Part shown: positions 32,900 to 42,380 of the stretch, in pieces | Numbering within the stretch: the stretch's first letter is position 1 | How the letters are laid out: every line of letters begins with the position of its first letter | NCBI RefSeq assembly: GCF_001541345.2 | Contig: NZ_LMVL02000002.1 | Coordinates: 744,001 to 808,000, forward strand | DNA: 64,000 bases | Direction of reading: 5' to 3' | From: Gillisella vitis | Lineage (GTDB): Bacteria; Pseudomonadota; Alphaproteobacteria; Rhizobiales; Rhizobiaceae | The notes under the pieces: generated by a model | What the model was told of the DNA's origin: nothing | What the model saw: the letters and a program-made list of their open reading frames with translations, nothing else | Databases searched by the model: none | Translations under genes and position numbers: made by a program

Positions 32900-33937
32900 C
32901 TAACGAGACCTGCGAAACCGATCCCGCGCCCGGTCTATTATCCGTGATGGCACAGCCGGATCATCGAAGATCATCTCGATCTCGATCACGGTGGATTTAG
33001 CCAGAAGTTCCTCTGCCCGGTCTTGTCCTGCTACCCCCCGACGTGAACCCCGTAGCCGGGCCTGATCCTTGGCGGTCGTGACCAGCAGAAGATCGTTGGC
33101 CTCAGCCTCTTCGATCAGCTCGGCAATTGCCGCAGCCGACAAGGCCTGATGATCGCCAAACCCCTTGGCCACGACGATGTCTCCACCCAGTTCGCGGACG
33201 GTTCGGTAGAATTTTTCCGGATCGGCAATGCCTGCATAGGCCAGCAGCCGCTGACCCCTAAGGTTGGGGCCGGGCAGGGGATGGAGGTGCCCGGTCAATA
33301 CCGGCTTGCCCATCCGGGCCGCCCGCCGCACCAGCGGAATGGCGGCGTCACCCTTGCCAACCACCAGCAGCATGTCCAGCTTTTGAAACTGGATTGCCAG
33401 CGGCGCCCGCAATGGCCCGGCGGGAAAGACCAAACCATTGCCGTTGCCTTTGTAACTGTCGGTGACCACCACGGCGCAATCGATGCGGATTTGCGCGCTT
33501 TGAAACCCGTCATCCATGATGATCAGGTCGATGCCTTGGCGTTCCAGCTCCCTCGCCCCTTCACGGCGGCGCGATGCGACCACTGTCGGCGCCACGCGCG
33601 CCAACAGCAGCGGTTCGTCGCCGACATCATTGGCGGTGTGCTGGGCTGGATCGACCACTGTCGGGCGGCGGACCGATCCGCCATAGCCACGGCTGAGAAA
33701 GCCAGGCTTCAGGCCCATGGCAAGTGCGGCCTTGGCCAGCGCCAGGGCCGTTGGCGTCTTGCCGGCGCCGCCCAGCGTGACATTGCCGATACAGATCACC
33801 GGCACAGCGGGAGCATAGGCTGAAGACCCGCGCATACGCCGGGCGGCAATTCGGCCATAGAGGAAAGACAGTGGCCACAGCGCCATGGCAAGCACACCTG
33901 TTTTCCCCCACCAAAAAGAGGGTGCATGCAGCTTCAT
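32900..33937 (-). CDS. lpxK: Tetraacyldisaccharide 4'-kinase
   Basis: 345 residues from ATG 33937 (MKLHAPSFWWGKTG, the usual family start; ATG 33967 would add 10 residues overlapping the upstream HAD gene). P-loop VICIGNVTLGGAGKTPTALA near residue 45 and DDGFQSAQIRID near 140, both diagnostic of LpxK. An inner-membrane-associated enzyme that phosphorylates the 4'-position of the lipid A disaccharide with ATP, one step before Kdo transfer by WaaA, which is encoded two genes upstream in the same operon. Confidence 0.95.
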   Translation of the reverse strand: MKLHAPSFWWGKTGVLAMALWPLSFLYGRIAARRMRGSSAYAPAVPVICIGNVTLGGAGKTPTALALAKAALAMGLKPGFLSRGYGGSVRRPTVVDPAQHTANDVGDEPLLLARVAPTVVASRRREGARELERQGIDLIIMDDGFQSAQIRIDCAVVVTDSYKGNGNGLVFPAGPLRAPLAIQFQKLDMLLVVGKGDAAIPLVRRAARMGKPVLTGHLHPLPGPNLRGQRLLAYAGIADPEKFYRTVRELGGDIVVAKGFGDHQALSAAAIAELIEEAEANDLLLVTTAKDQARLRGSRRGVAGQDRAEELLAKSTVIEIEMIFDDPAVPSRIIDRARDRFRRSR

Positions 33938-33947
33938 CGGCTGCCCC

Positions 33948-34688
33948 TCAACCCAGAACCTGTTCAAGTTCGGTAATATCGTTCAGGCAAAAATCGCTAC
34001 CCGCTTCCAGCGTCAGGCGTGATCCGGTGCCGGTCAGCACGGCGATGGAAAGCCCGGCTTTGGCATTGCGGCCCATCAACAGGTCGTGATTATTGTCGCC
34101 GACCACGGCTACATGTTCAGGGGTCAGGCCTGTTGCATGGCAAAACCCATGCACCATGCCCGGTTCCGGCTTGCAGCCGAAGCCGCTATCGTAACCGGCA
34201 ATAAAATCCACATGAGACTCAAGCCCGAACCGCGCCACGATGGCACGGATCGAGCGCTCGTTGTCGGAGGAGGCGATGCCGAGCTTCAGGCCGCGTGCCT
34301 TGAGCTTGGCAAACAGCGCGCTAAGATCGGTCACCGGCACGGAAAGTGCTGCGGCATTGGCGAAAATCGCATCCAGGGCTTCGGTGAGGTAGTCGGCATC
34401 GAAGGGTGACCCCGCCTTGGCCAGTCCCTCGGCGATCTCACGGGCATTCCCCGCCGCCAGCAGGCTATCGGGGACCATATAGCCGTTTTCGGGGTCCATG
34501 CCGCAGGCGGAGAGCAATTGATCGGCCAGCGTCTGGTCGCCATCAGCTGCCATCAGCGCCAGTTGCCGGTTCACCGGCGCCCAACTGGCGTCGTAATCCA
34601 GCAACGTGCCGTCCTTGTCGAACAGGATGCCACGAATTTTCGGGTGCGTTCGTGCAAGATCATCGGTCACAATGCCGCTCCCTGTCAT
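33948..34688 (-). CDS. HAD-superfamily hydrolase, phosphoglycolate phosphatase-like
   Basis: 246 residues, start overlapping the waaA stop by 4 bp (ATGA). HAD motifs: I GILFDKDGTLLDYDASW with the nucleophile Asp, II KLGIASSDNERSIRA, III/IV KPEPGMVHGFCHATGL and AVVGDNNHDLLMGRNA. Likely a small-molecule phosphatase; the substrate is unknown. Its place inside the waaA-lpxK operon is unusual compared with the common direct waaA-lpxK order and suggests either an inserted housekeeping phosphatase or a role in Kdo or sugar-phosphate metabolism (inference). Confidence 0.88.
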   Translation of the reverse strand: MTGSGIVTDDLARTHPKIRGILFDKDGTLLDYDASWAPVNRQLALMAADGDQTLADQLLSACGMDPENGYMVPDSLLAAGNAREIAEGLAKAGSPFDADYLTEALDAIFANAAALSVPVTDLSALFAKLKARGLKLGIASSDNERSIRAIVARFGLESHVDFIAGYDSGFGCKPEPGMVHGFCHATGLTPEHVAVVGDNNHDLLMGRNAKAGLSIAVLTGTGSRLTLEAGSDFCLNDITELEQVLG

Positions 34689-36004
34689 TCGCCCGCTGCC
34701 GTCTTCGGTTCGAGGCGGGCTTTGACGGTCAAGGGATTGATATAGGGTTCCATCGCCTTGATGGTCGCCGTCAGCGCGCCGCGCATGTCTTGCACCGCTT
34801 CCATACCGGAATCGGCCATTTTGTGCCGTGCCAGATGGTTGTTCATCAAGAAATGCACCGCTTTCGCCAGGGTTTCGGCATCGCGCACCACGCGGGCGGC
34901 GCCATGGCGCACCAAGCGCTGGTAGCTTTCGCGGAAATTTTCAACATGCGGGCCGCTTAGCACTGCGCAGCCCAGCACGGCAGGCTCCATCGGGTTGCCG
35001 CCGCCGCCATCCTTCATCATGGAGCGACCAACGAAGGCGATATCCGTCAGCCGGAGATAAAGCCCCATTTCGCCGATCGTATCGCCCAGAAACACATCGG
35101 TCTGCGGTGTGATCGTATCGTTGCGGCTGCGGCGGGCAACCGTCAGCCCCTGCTCGATCATCATCGCCTCGATGGCATCGGCCCGTTCGGGGTGGCGCGG
35201 CACGACGATGCTGAGTTGGCCCATATGGGCTTTCAAAGCCCGGTGAACCATGGCGGCGATCTTTTCCTCGCCCTCGGCGGTGGAAATCGCCGCCCAGGTC
35301 TTGCGATGGCCAATCTGTCGCTCATAGCTGGTCAGTAGGCTGCTGTCGCAGGGTGGAGCATCGGTGTCCACCTTGATATTCCCGGAGACGCTGACCGGCC
35401 AGGCGCCGAGATCGCGGAACCGCTCTGCATCGACATCCGATTGCGCCACGACCATGGCAAGCTTGGAAAACAGCGAGGCGGCCACGGCGGGGTGGCGCTG
35501 CCAGCGGGCAAAGGAGCGATCAGAAATCCGGGCATTGACCAGGATCTGCGGGATCTGCCGGTCATGCAGATCCTGAAGCATGGTCGGCCAGATCTCCGAT
35601 TCCACGCCGATCATCATGTCCGGCTGCCAATAGTCCAGAAACCGTCGCACAGCGGGCAGGGCATCGATTGGCACATATTGGTGGATAATACCGTCCTGCA
35701 GACGGTCGCTGGCAATCTGGGCCGAGGTTGTCGTACCCGTGGTCAGGAGAACATTGATCTCGCAGCGACGCAGTTCCCGCATCAGCGCCGTCACTGCCAT
35801 CATCTCTCCGACACTGGCGGCATGAACCCAGACCAGCGGTCCGCGCGGACGGTTTGCGGCAGCATAGCCGACCCGTTCCAGCCGACGGGTGCGGTCTTCC
35901 TTGCCTTTGGCGGCGCGAATGGACAGGAACAGTCCTGCACACGGAAAGGCGACGATCCCTGCCCAGCGATAGGCGGTCAGTGCGATGCGTGCCAATGCGC
36001 TCAT
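34685..36004 (-). CDS. waaA: 3-deoxy-D-manno-octulosonic acid transferase
   Basis: 439 residues from ATG 36004, with GGAGAAGG immediately upstream; the frame is open to 36064 but without such a site. MSALARIALTAYRWAGIVAF is a membrane anchor. GT-B glycosyltransferase features: LVWVHAASVGEMMAVTALMR (acceptor-side Glu in SVGE), GVESEIWPTML, VSGNIKVDTD, RHPERADAI, MEPAVLGCAVLSGPHVENF. It adds Kdo from CMP-Kdo to lipid IVA at the inner membrane. The HAD gene overlaps its end and lpxK follows. Confidence 0.95.
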   Translation of the reverse strand: MSALARIALTAYRWAGIVAFPCAGLFLSIRAAKGKEDRTRRLERVGYAAANRPRGPLVWVHAASVGEMMAVTALMRELRRCEINVLLTTGTTTSAQIASDRLQDGIIHQYVPIDALPAVRRFLDYWQPDMMIGVESEIWPTMLQDLHDRQIPQILVNARISDRSFARWQRHPAVAASLFSKLAMVVAQSDVDAERFRDLGAWPVSVSGNIKVDTDAPPCDSSLLTSYERQIGHRKTWAAISTAEGEEKIAAMVHRALKAHMGQLSIVVPRHPERADAIEAMMIEQGLTVARRSRNDTITPQTDVFLGDTIGEMGLYLRLTDIAFVGRSMMKDGGGGNPMEPAVLGCAVLSGPHVENFRESYQRLVRHGAARVVRDAETLAKAVHFLMNNHLARHKMADSGMEAVQDMRGALTATIKAMEPYINPLTVKARLEPKTAAGE

Positions 36005-36127
36005 CCTTCTCCAACCCTCAATACGCCAAAGGGTCATGGCTGCGAGGCCTTGATCCGTCATCAAGCGTGTTTTTTCCGCAAACCATCATGGTTCAAGGCG
36101 GCACCGAATGTCAGTCTATTCTACGCG

Positions 36128-36364
36128 TTATTGGTCGCCAGGGGTCAATAATCGATGCATATGCACAATAAAATACCGCATATGGGCGTTATCGACTGTC
36201 TGCTGCGCCTTGCTTTTCCAGGCTGTCAGGGCCGATGCATAGTCGGGGAAGATCCCGACGATGTCCAATTCTTTCAGATCCCGGAATTGAACTTCAGCCA
36301 GATTGCTCAGCTCTCCACCGAACACCAGATGCAGAAGCTGTTTCCTGTCGTTTTTTTCGGTCAT
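36128..36364 (-). CDS. DUF4170-domain protein
   Basis: 78 residues (LLHLVFGGELSNLAEVQF, DLKELDIVGIFPDYASALTA, NAHMRYFIVHMHRLL), matching DUF4170, a small alphaproteobacterial family regularly encoded beside waaA and cysQ. Function unknown; soluble. It lies 123 bp before waaA on the same strand and is probably cotranscribed. Confidence 0.85.
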   Translation of the reverse strand: MTEKNDRKQLLHLVFGGELSNLAEVQFRDLKELDIVGIFPDYASALTAWKSKAQQTVDNAHMRYFIVHMHRLLTPGDQ

Positions 36365-36488
36365 CTCATCTTTCCCATCATCATTCTCCCGCAGATGTCA
36401 TCTGCTTGATTTTTACAGCAAGGTCAACCGGTGCCGCGTGACCTCTTTATTCTCTGGATGCAATTTATGAGTGTATATATTTGAAATT

Positions 36489-37319
36489 TTATCGCTTCTT
36501 ATCCGGCCCGGTTTCCGGTCCTGCCGAAAAGGCGGCCAGCAGTTCGGGCAGGACGGCGTTCGATCCGGCCAGCAGATGCCCATGGCGCACCTGTGGCCGG
36601 TTGTAGAGCAGCGGTTTGCCGTGGATGTCGGTCAGCGCTCCACCGGCCCGTTCCAGAATAAGATCGGCTGCGGCCAGGTCCCAGTCATGGGAGTTTTTCA
36701 TCACCAGCGTCGCATCGATCCGGCCGTCCGCCACCAGTGCCAGCCGGTAGGCGAGCGAAGGAATATGGGCGACCCGTTCCAGCCGCTCGCGCACGCCGTC
36801 CCGAAAAGCCTTGATCAATTCGGCGGGTGTCGCGACCCGCAGGCTTTGATGGGGCAGGCGGTTGGCAACGGTGATCGCTTCGCCGTTTAGGCTTGCTTGC
36901 CCCTCGGCTGTTGCCAGAAAGGTTTCGCCAAGGGCAGGGGCGACCAAGGCAGCGGCCACTGGACGGCCACGATGCACGACCGCAACGGACACGCACCAGG
37001 TCTTTTCCCCGGCCAGGAAGGCGCGGGTGCCGTCGATCGGGTCGATCACGAAGACACTGTCGCGGCTCAACCGGCTTTCATCGTCGTCATTTTCCTCCGA
37101 AAGCCAGCCATAGGAGGGGCGCGCGCCGCGCAGGAGCTTTTCCAGCAGGCTGTTGGCGGCATAGTCCGCCGCGCTGACCGGTGATTGGCCCTCGTTTTTC
37201 CACCAGACATCCGGATCGGCCCCGAAATAGGTCAGCGCCACCTCGCCAGCCTGTCGCGCTGCCTCGGCAATGAGGTCGAGATCGGCTTGAAGATCTGGCA
37301 TTTGACTTGTGCTGCTCAC
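36489..37319 (-). CDS. cysQ: 3'(2'),5'-bisphosphate nucleotidase, CysQ/inositol monophosphatase family
   Basis: 276 residues. The lithium-sensitive phosphatase motifs are present: WLSEENDDD (metal-binding Glu), FVIDPIDGTRAFLAG and the C-terminal SHDWDLAAADLILERAGG. CysQ hydrolyses 3'-phosphoadenosine 5'-phosphate to AMP and keeps sulfate assimilation and sulfotransfer products from building up. Inositol-1-phosphatase activity is an alternative within the family, but the gene's place in the waaA/DUF4170 block is typical for rhizobial cysQ. 24 bp separate it from the PmbA gene upstream. Confidence 0.88.
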   Translation of the reverse strand: MSSTSQMPDLQADLDLIAEAARQAGEVALTYFGADPDVWWKNEGQSPVSAADYAANSLLEKLLRGARPSYGWLSEENDDDESRLSRDSVFVIDPIDGTRAFLAGEKTWCVSVAVVHRGRPVAAALVAPALGETFLATAEGQASLNGEAITVANRLPHQSLRVATPAELIKAFRDGVRERLERVAHIPSLAYRLALVADGRIDATLVMKNSHDWDLAAADLILERAGGALTDIHGKPLLYNRPQVRHGHLLAGSNAVLPELLAAFSAGPETGPDKKR

Positions 37320-37343
37320 CCTTTGCGGTCCTTGTCGATGTGG

Positions 37344-38690
37344 TTATTTCCCTGCAATCGTCAGGCCTTCGATGGCAAGGGTCGGAGCCGCGACGCCGAA
37401 TTTGCGGTCGATGTCATTGGCTGGCGTCATCGCCATGAACATGTGCTTCAGGTTGGAAGCGATGGTCACTTCCGACACCGGATAAGTCAGTTCGCCATTC
37501 TCGATCCAGAAACCGGATGCTCCCCGGCTGTAATCGCCGGTGATCATGTCAACCCCATGGCCGATCATGTCGGTAATGTAAAATCCACTGGAAATGCCTG
37601 ATACCAGCGCCTCCGGCGTGATGTCGCCCGGCTCCAGCGCCAGATTGGAGGAGGAGGGCGAGACGGACGTGCCGCCACGCGCGCCGCGCCCATTGGTTTT
37701 CAAGCCCAGTTCGCGCGCCGCCGACGTCGACAGGAACCAATGGCGCAAAACGCCATCCTCGATCATTGTCAGCGGCTTGCCCATCACCCCTTCGCCATCG
37801 AATGGACGCGAGGAAGAGCCGCGCACCCGGGTCGGATCGTCGGTGATGTTGAGACCGGATTTCAGCACCTGCTGGCCCATCCGGTCACGCAGGAACGACG
37901 TCTTGCGGGCCACGGCTGCGCCATTGATGGCGCCGGCGATATGGCCGACAAAGCCGCGTGCCACGCGCGGATCGAGCACAACCGTCAGGTTCTTGGCGGT
38001 GTCGGCCTTGCGCGGATTGATCCGGCGCACCGTGCGCGCGCCTGCGCGCCTGCCAATCTCTTCAGGACTGTCCAGCTCGGCGAAATAGAGGCGGCTGTCA
38101 TAATCGTGGTCACGCTCCATCGACGTGCCTTCCCCCGCGATCACCCCGGTCGAGCGGGAAAACCGCGAGGCCTGGTAGTGGCCGGAAAAGCCGTGCGAGG
38201 TGACAAGGACCAATCCGCCCATGCCTGCCGATGCGCTGGCTCCCAGCGAATTGCTGACGCCTTTGACGGCAAGAGCGGCCTCTTCCATGGCAAGGGCGGC
38301 GTCGCGCAACGCATCGCTCGACACCTCGGTTGGATCGTAAAGGTGCAGATCCGGATAGGTCCGGGCCAAATCCTCTTCATCGGCAAGGCCGGTATAGGGA
38401 TCTTCCGGCGAAACTCTCGCCATGGCAACGGCGCGTTCGGCCAGCGCCGTCAGGTCAAAGCCCGGATTGGCCGAGACGGAGGCGACGCGGTTGCCGATAA
38501 ACACCCGCAGCGAAAAATCGTCGCTTTCCGAAGATTCGGTCTGCTCGACCTTGCCCAGCCGCACGCTGACCGAATGGGCGCGGGAGCGCACCACGACGGC
38601 ATCGGCCCGCTCGGCTCCGGCCTTGCGGGCCAGATCGACCAGTTGATGGGCGCGCGACAAAAGATGTTCGGGGGAATTTTCAGATGACAT
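37344..38690 (-). CDS. pmbA: TldD/PmbA-family protein (PmbA-like)
   Basis: 448 residues with family landmarks: EQTESSESDDFSLRVFIG, SANPGFDLTALAERAVAMA, GHIAGAINGAAVARKTSFL, IEDGVLRHWFLSTSAARELG, GFYITDMIGHGVDMITGDYS, GASGFWIENGELTYPVSEVTI. It lacks the HExxxH metal site of TldD, as expected for PmbA (TldE), the partner subunit. TldD/E is a protease that processes peptides such as microcins and degrades CcdA. No tldD gene is in the window. Likely first gene of the pmbA-cysQ-DUF4170-waaA-HAD-lpxK string. Confidence 0.9.
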   Translation of the reverse strand: MSSENSPEHLLSRAHQLVDLARKAGAERADAVVVRSRAHSVSVRLGKVEQTESSESDDFSLRVFIGNRVASVSANPGFDLTALAERAVAMARVSPEDPYTGLADEEDLARTYPDLHLYDPTEVSSDALRDAALAMEEAALAVKGVSNSLGASASAGMGGLVLVTSHGFSGHYQASRFSRSTGVIAGEGTSMERDHDYDSRLYFAELDSPEEIGRRAGARTVRRINPRKADTAKNLTVVLDPRVARGFVGHIAGAINGAAVARKTSFLRDRMGQQVLKSGLNITDDPTRVRGSSSRPFDGEGVMGKPLTMIEDGVLRHWFLSTSAARELGLKTNGRGARGGTSVSPSSSNLALEPGDITPEALVSGISSGFYITDMIGHGVDMITGDYSRGASGFWIENGELTYPVSEVTIASNLKHMFMAMTPANDIDRKFGVAAPTLAIEGLTIAGK

Positions 38691-38719
38691 GGCTTGGCCT
38701 TTCTCGTCACCTTCATTTA

Positions 38720-38827
38720 CTGCATAATTCCGTAAACCGGAATCGGTTTGAAGAGAAAATTATGCAGCAGGGATAAAGTGCTATAGCGACCTGATTGCAC
38801 TCGATAGGGTGCGATGAGGTCGCTATA
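38720..38827. repeat. Composite palindromic intergenic repeat, unit 1
   Basis: Two adjacent palindromes between the divergent pmbA and antiporter genes: CTGCATAATT ... AATTATGCAG (38720-38767, inner ACCGGAATCGGTTT) and CTATAGCGACC ... GGTCGCTATAG (about 38780-38827). The same pair in the same order or inverted recurs at 47731-47835 and 49609-49713. Confidence 0.8.
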
Positions 38828-38902
38828 GTTTGCATTCCCTTCCGTATCAAGAGCAGTTCAGTCGAACCCTGCTCTGGAAGACTTGCACCGGAAAGGCTGA
38901 GC

Positions 38903-40717
38903 ATGAGCACTGCACCCACCCTGTTGTTTACCGAGGCTCTCGTATTGTTGGGCGGCGCCGTGGTCGCCGCACCGATTTTCCGCAAGCTTGGCCTTGGCAC
39001 GGTGCTCGGCTATCTGGCGGCAGGTGCCGTTATCGGTCCTGTCGCCCATGTGATCACCGGGGCGGAGGAAATCCTTTCGGTTGCCGAGCTTGGCATCGTC
39101 TTCCTGCTGTTCGTCATCGGGCTTGAGCTGAAGCCCTCGACCCTATGGAAAATGCGCGCCGATATTTTCGGTCTGGGCACTGCCCAGGTGGTGCTGGGCG
39201 GAGCGCTGCTGACGGGCGTGGCGCTGGCTTTCGGTCTTCTCGATTGGCGTGGCGCGGTGATTGCCGGGTTTGGCCTGTCGCTGTCCTCTACGGCGTTTGC
39301 GTTGCAGATCCTCAATGATCGCAGTGACCTCAATAGCCAATACGGCCAGCGCACCTTTTCCGTCCTGCTCTTTCAGGATCTCGCCATCGTGCCGCTGCTG
39401 GCGCTGATTTCCATTCTCGGTGCCCAGGCGGCGCCTGCGCCTGGATCGCTGTGGATTGATATCGGCGTCGCCGTCACCGCGACGCTGGCGATGATTCTCG
39501 CCGGGCGTTATTTGCTCAATCCGCTGTTTCAGGTGATGGCCCGTACCGGCGCCCGTGAGGTGATGATTGCTGCGGCTCTGTTCATCGTACTCGGATCGGC
39601 CATGCTGATGCAGGCGGTCGGCCTTTCCATGGCCATGGGGGCCTTTCTGGCCGGTGTCATGCTGGCCGAATCCTCCTATCGCCATGAATTGGAAGCCGAT
39701 ATCGAGCCGTTTCGCGGCATTCTCCAAGCGTTGTTTTTCATGGCGGTGGGCCTGTCCGTCCAGTTCAACGTGATTTTTGCCAATCTCTGGCTGTTGGCTG
39801 TGGCCGTGCCGGTGGTGATGTTGATCAAGGCGATGAGTATTTATGCTTTGTGCCGGTTGGCAGGATCGCGCCATGATGACGCCATTAGTATTGCCGCCAT
39901 CCTGCCGCAGGGCGGTGAATTCGGTTTCGTGCTGTTTACCACCGCCGTCTCTGCGGGCGTGTTTTCCAGTGCAACGTCCTCGCTGCTGATTTCCATCGTC
40001 ACGCTGACCATGGCGCTGACGCCGGTGGTCGCGGCGCTCTCCTCACGGCTGCTGTCGCGCGACCAGCACGAGGAACTGGACGAGGATTTCGATGGTGCCG
40101 GTTCGGATGTGCTGATGATCGGCTTTTCGCGTTTTGGTCAGATCGCCGCCCAGGTGCTGCTGGCCAGTGGCCGGGACGTGACGATCATCGACGATTCCGC
40201 CGACCGTATTCGCCAGGCCGCTTCCTTCGGGTTTCGCATTTATTTCGGGGATGGCACGCGGCTGGACATGTTGAGGGCCGCCGGCATCGAAAAGGCCAAA
40301 GTGGTGGCAGTCTGCACTCAAAAGCGCGAGGTTACGGATCGGATCGTCGAGCTGGTCGCCTCCGAGTTTCCCCAGGCGCGGCTGTTCGTGCGCTCCTATG
40401 ACCGTGTTCACAGTCTGTGGCTGCGCGCCCGCAATGTCGAATATGAACTGCGCGAAACGGTGGAATCAGGCTTGAAATTTGGCCGCAAGACCATCGAGGC
40501 GCTGGGTGTCGATGAGGATATGGCCGAGGCCATCGAGGCCGATATCCGCCGCCGCGACGATGAGCGCCTGCGCATTCAGGCAGTGGAAGGCATCAAGGGC
40601 GGCTCGCATATGCTGTATAACCGGCCTGTCCAGCCGGAACCGTTGATCAAACCCAAGCGGGGACATGACGCGGAGAAAGATCAGGGGAAAGACAAAGAGA
40701 GGGATACGGCTGCTTAG
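38903..40717 (+). CDS. Monovalent cation:proton antiporter, CPA2 family (KefB/KefC-like)
   Basis: 604 residues from ATG 38903, with GGAAAGG 9-13 nt upstream; the frame is open to 38795 through the repeat and is not real there. About 12 membrane segments in the first 390 residues (ALVLLGGAVVAAPIFRKLGL, LGTVLGYLAAGAVIGPVAHV, LFQDLAIVPLLALI, ILPQGGEFGFVLF), then a TrkA-N/RCK Rossmann domain at about 405-520 (DVLMIGFSRFGQIAAQVLLA, TIIDDSADRIRQA, YFGDGTRLDMLRAAG) that senses NAD(H) or related ligands. Exchanges K+ or Na+ for H+ across the inner membrane. Ends in a charged tail rich in Lys, Asp and Glu. Confidence 0.92.
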   Translation: MSTAPTLLFTEALVLLGGAVVAAPIFRKLGLGTVLGYLAAGAVIGPVAHVITGAEEILSVAELGIVFLLFVIGLELKPSTLWKMRADIFGLGTAQVVLGGALLTGVALAFGLLDWRGAVIAGFGLSLSSTAFALQILNDRSDLNSQYGQRTFSVLLFQDLAIVPLLALISILGAQAAPAPGSLWIDIGVAVTATLAMILAGRYLLNPLFQVMARTGAREVMIAAALFIVLGSAMLMQAVGLSMAMGAFLAGVMLAESSYRHELEADIEPFRGILQALFFMAVGLSVQFNVIFANLWLLAVAVPVVMLIKAMSIYALCRLAGSRHDDAISIAAILPQGGEFGFVLFTTAVSAGVFSSATSSLLISIVTLTMALTPVVAALSSRLLSRDQHEELDEDFDGAGSDVLMIGFSRFGQIAAQVLLASGRDVTIIDDSADRIRQAASFGFRIYFGDGTRLDMLRAAGIEKAKVVAVCTQKREVTDRIVELVASEFPQARLFVRSYDRVHSLWLRARNVEYELRETVESGLKFGRKTIEALGVDEDMAEAIEADIRRRDDERLRIQAVEGIKGGSHMLYNRPVQPEPLIKPKRGHDAEKDQGKDKERDTAA

Positions 40718-40768
40718 AGTTTGCCTTAGGAAAAGTGGAACCCGGTTTTCCCGAAAAAGGCAGACTCT
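40716..40768. terminator. Bidirectional hairpin between convergent genes
   Basis: AGAGTTTGCCT and AGGCAGACTCT pair with one G-T, and GGAAAA/TTTTCC extend the structure inside. It spans the stop codons of the antiporter and the patatin genes. The core (AAAAGTGGAACCCGGTTTTCC) resembles a second dispersed palindrome family seen again near 49713 and 60540. Confidence 0.6.
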
Positions 40769-41645
40769 AGCGCTGGGCGAGAAGCGCAAATTGCGCCTCC
40801 AAGGCCCGCTTGACCTCGTCTTTGACGGGGGCTGACACCTCGAAGATCTGCTTGGCCTTCATGAAATCCATCACGCCAAACCCATTGACCGGCGGGCGAA
40901 GGAAAATTGCCGGTGGGCCAAGCTTCAGTTTCAGGGCCAGATGCGATTGCATCATCAGCTGAGAAGCGCCGAACAGGCTGTCGATGCGGTTGGGGACATC
41001 GTCCACTCCAACCGGTCCGCCGACGATGTCGATACCGATGACGATATCGGCAAGGCCCATCAGATGTTCATAGGGCACGGGATTGAAGATGCCGCCATCG
41101 ATCATCAGCCGCCCGTTCAGCATGACAGGCATGAACAGGGCGGGAATAGCGGCGGAAGCCGCCAGCGCCTGATAGAGATCGCCGTCTTCGCTGACCTGTT
41201 CGCAATGGCCGTAATAATCGGTGGAGATCACTTTCAGCGGAATGCCAAGGCCGGAAAAATCATCGGGAATCCGGGATGGTAAAAAGGCGCGCAGAATACG
41301 TTCCAGATTGAACTGTCCGAGCCGGAATCCGCCGATGGCGTGGCGCATGGTCGGCGGGCGCAGGCCCCAGATCCGCTTGAACACTTCATTGCGCTTGCCG
41401 ACGGTTTCCAGCGCATGATCGCGCATTTCGGCTGCAGACAAGCCTGCCGCCTTGCCAGCCCCGATAATCGCGCCAATGGAGGAACCGGCAATCGCCACGG
41501 GCTCGATCCCCATTTCCTCAAGGGCTTCCAGCACATGAATATGGGCAAGGCCCCGCGCGCCACCAGCCCCCAGCGCCACGGCAACCGTGGGCGTGCCAGG
41601 TTTTACCTCGGCAAGGGATTTATGGGCTTGGACATCCTGCGGCAT
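40767..41645 (-). CDS. Patatin-like phospholipase (RssA-type)
   Basis: 292 residues. Patatin landmarks: glycine-rich oxyanion hole VALGAGGARGLAHIHVLEAL, nucleophile serine in AGSSIGAIIGAG, and the catalytic Asp in MIDGGIFNPVPY. Soluble serine lipase acting on phospholipids by a Ser-Asp dyad; similar to E. coli RssA and RssA-like alphaproteobacterial proteins. No signal peptide visible, so cytosolic or membrane-associated. Confidence 0.9.
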   Translation of the reverse strand: MPQDVQAHKSLAEVKPGTPTVAVALGAGGARGLAHIHVLEALEEMGIEPVAIAGSSIGAIIGAGKAAGLSAAEMRDHALETVGKRNEVFKRIWGLRPPTMRHAIGGFRLGQFNLERILRAFLPSRIPDDFSGLGIPLKVISTDYYGHCEQVSEDGDLYQALAASAAIPALFMPVMLNGRLMIDGGIFNPVPYEHLMGLADIVIGIDIVGGPVGVDDVPNRIDSLFGASQLMMQSHLALKLKLGPPAIFLRPPVNGFGVMDFMKAKQIFEVSAPVKDEVKRALEAQFALLAQR

Positions 41646-41813
41646 GATTTCAAACGGACCTTGTGGAGCATGTCCAACAAAAGTGCCGATTGGCTTTCCG
41701 TCAGATATGCAAGAAAAACGCGAGAAAGCAGCCGAAGCGTCCTGTAAAATCGGAGGCTGCTTTTCTCTGACAAACTCTATACCGCAGCGGATTTAAGAAA
41801 TCGCGCTGCCGTT

Positions 41814-42374
41814 TCAACCCGGTCTATAGGCAAAGAATGAAATTCTTGTATCGCCAAAGATCCGCTCTTCCAGCAGAGTGAAGGTTTCGGGCGCCTGGAC
41901 CAGGACATCGGCGCGCTCTTCGAGAAGCGCTAAGGCGCCGGGCACCAGCCAGCCGCCCTTGTCAGCAGCGGCGAAGGCCTTTTCGCCCAGGCCCTTGCCA
42001 TAGGGCGGATCGGCAAACAGCAGATGGAAGGGTTCCATTGTGCTGACCGAACCGAGGTCGGTGGCATCGCGGCGCAGGATCTTGGCACGGCCATGCAGGC
42101 CGAGATTGTCGATATTTTCCCACAGCAGGCCACGACCCTCGACACTGTTTTCGACAAACAGGGCCGAGCGGCACCCGCGCGACAGGGCTTCCAGCCCGAT
42201 GGCGCCGGTGCCGGCGAACAGGTCGAGAACCCGCGTGCCATCAAGACATTCGGGATGGGCGTGCATCAGGATGTTGAACAGGCTTTCGCGTGTCCGGTCG
42301 ATGGTCGGCCGGATGGCGTCGGTTTTGGGCGCGGCAAGGCTACGCCCCCGAAATTCTCCACCAACGATCCGCAT
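41814..42374 (-). CDS. rsmD: 16S rRNA (guanine966-N2)-methyltransferase
   Basis: 186 residues. MRIVGGEFRGRSLAAPKTDA is the usual RsmD start; RPTIDRTRESLFNIL, LDLFAGTGAIGLEALSRG (SAM-binding motif I) and LLFADPPYGKGLG (catalytic motif IV, DPPY) confirm the family. Methylates G966 of 16S rRNA in assembled 30S subunits. It lies 6 bp after the pseudouridine synthase gene, one operon of rRNA modification enzymes. Confidence 0.95.
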   Translation of the reverse strand: MRIVGGEFRGRSLAAPKTDAIRPTIDRTRESLFNILMHAHPECLDGTRVLDLFAGTGAIGLEALSRGCRSALFVENSVEGRGLLWENIDNLGLHGRAKILRRDATDLGSVSTMEPFHLLFADPPYGKGLGEKAFAAADKGGWLVPGALALLEERADVLVQAPETFTLLEERIFGDTRISFFAYRPG

Positions 42375-42380
42375 GTCGGC

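Noticed and set aside
38795..38902. N-terminal extension of the antiporter gene
   Set aside because: The extra 36 residues come from the palindromic repeat; ATG 38903 has a good ribosome site and the normal family start.
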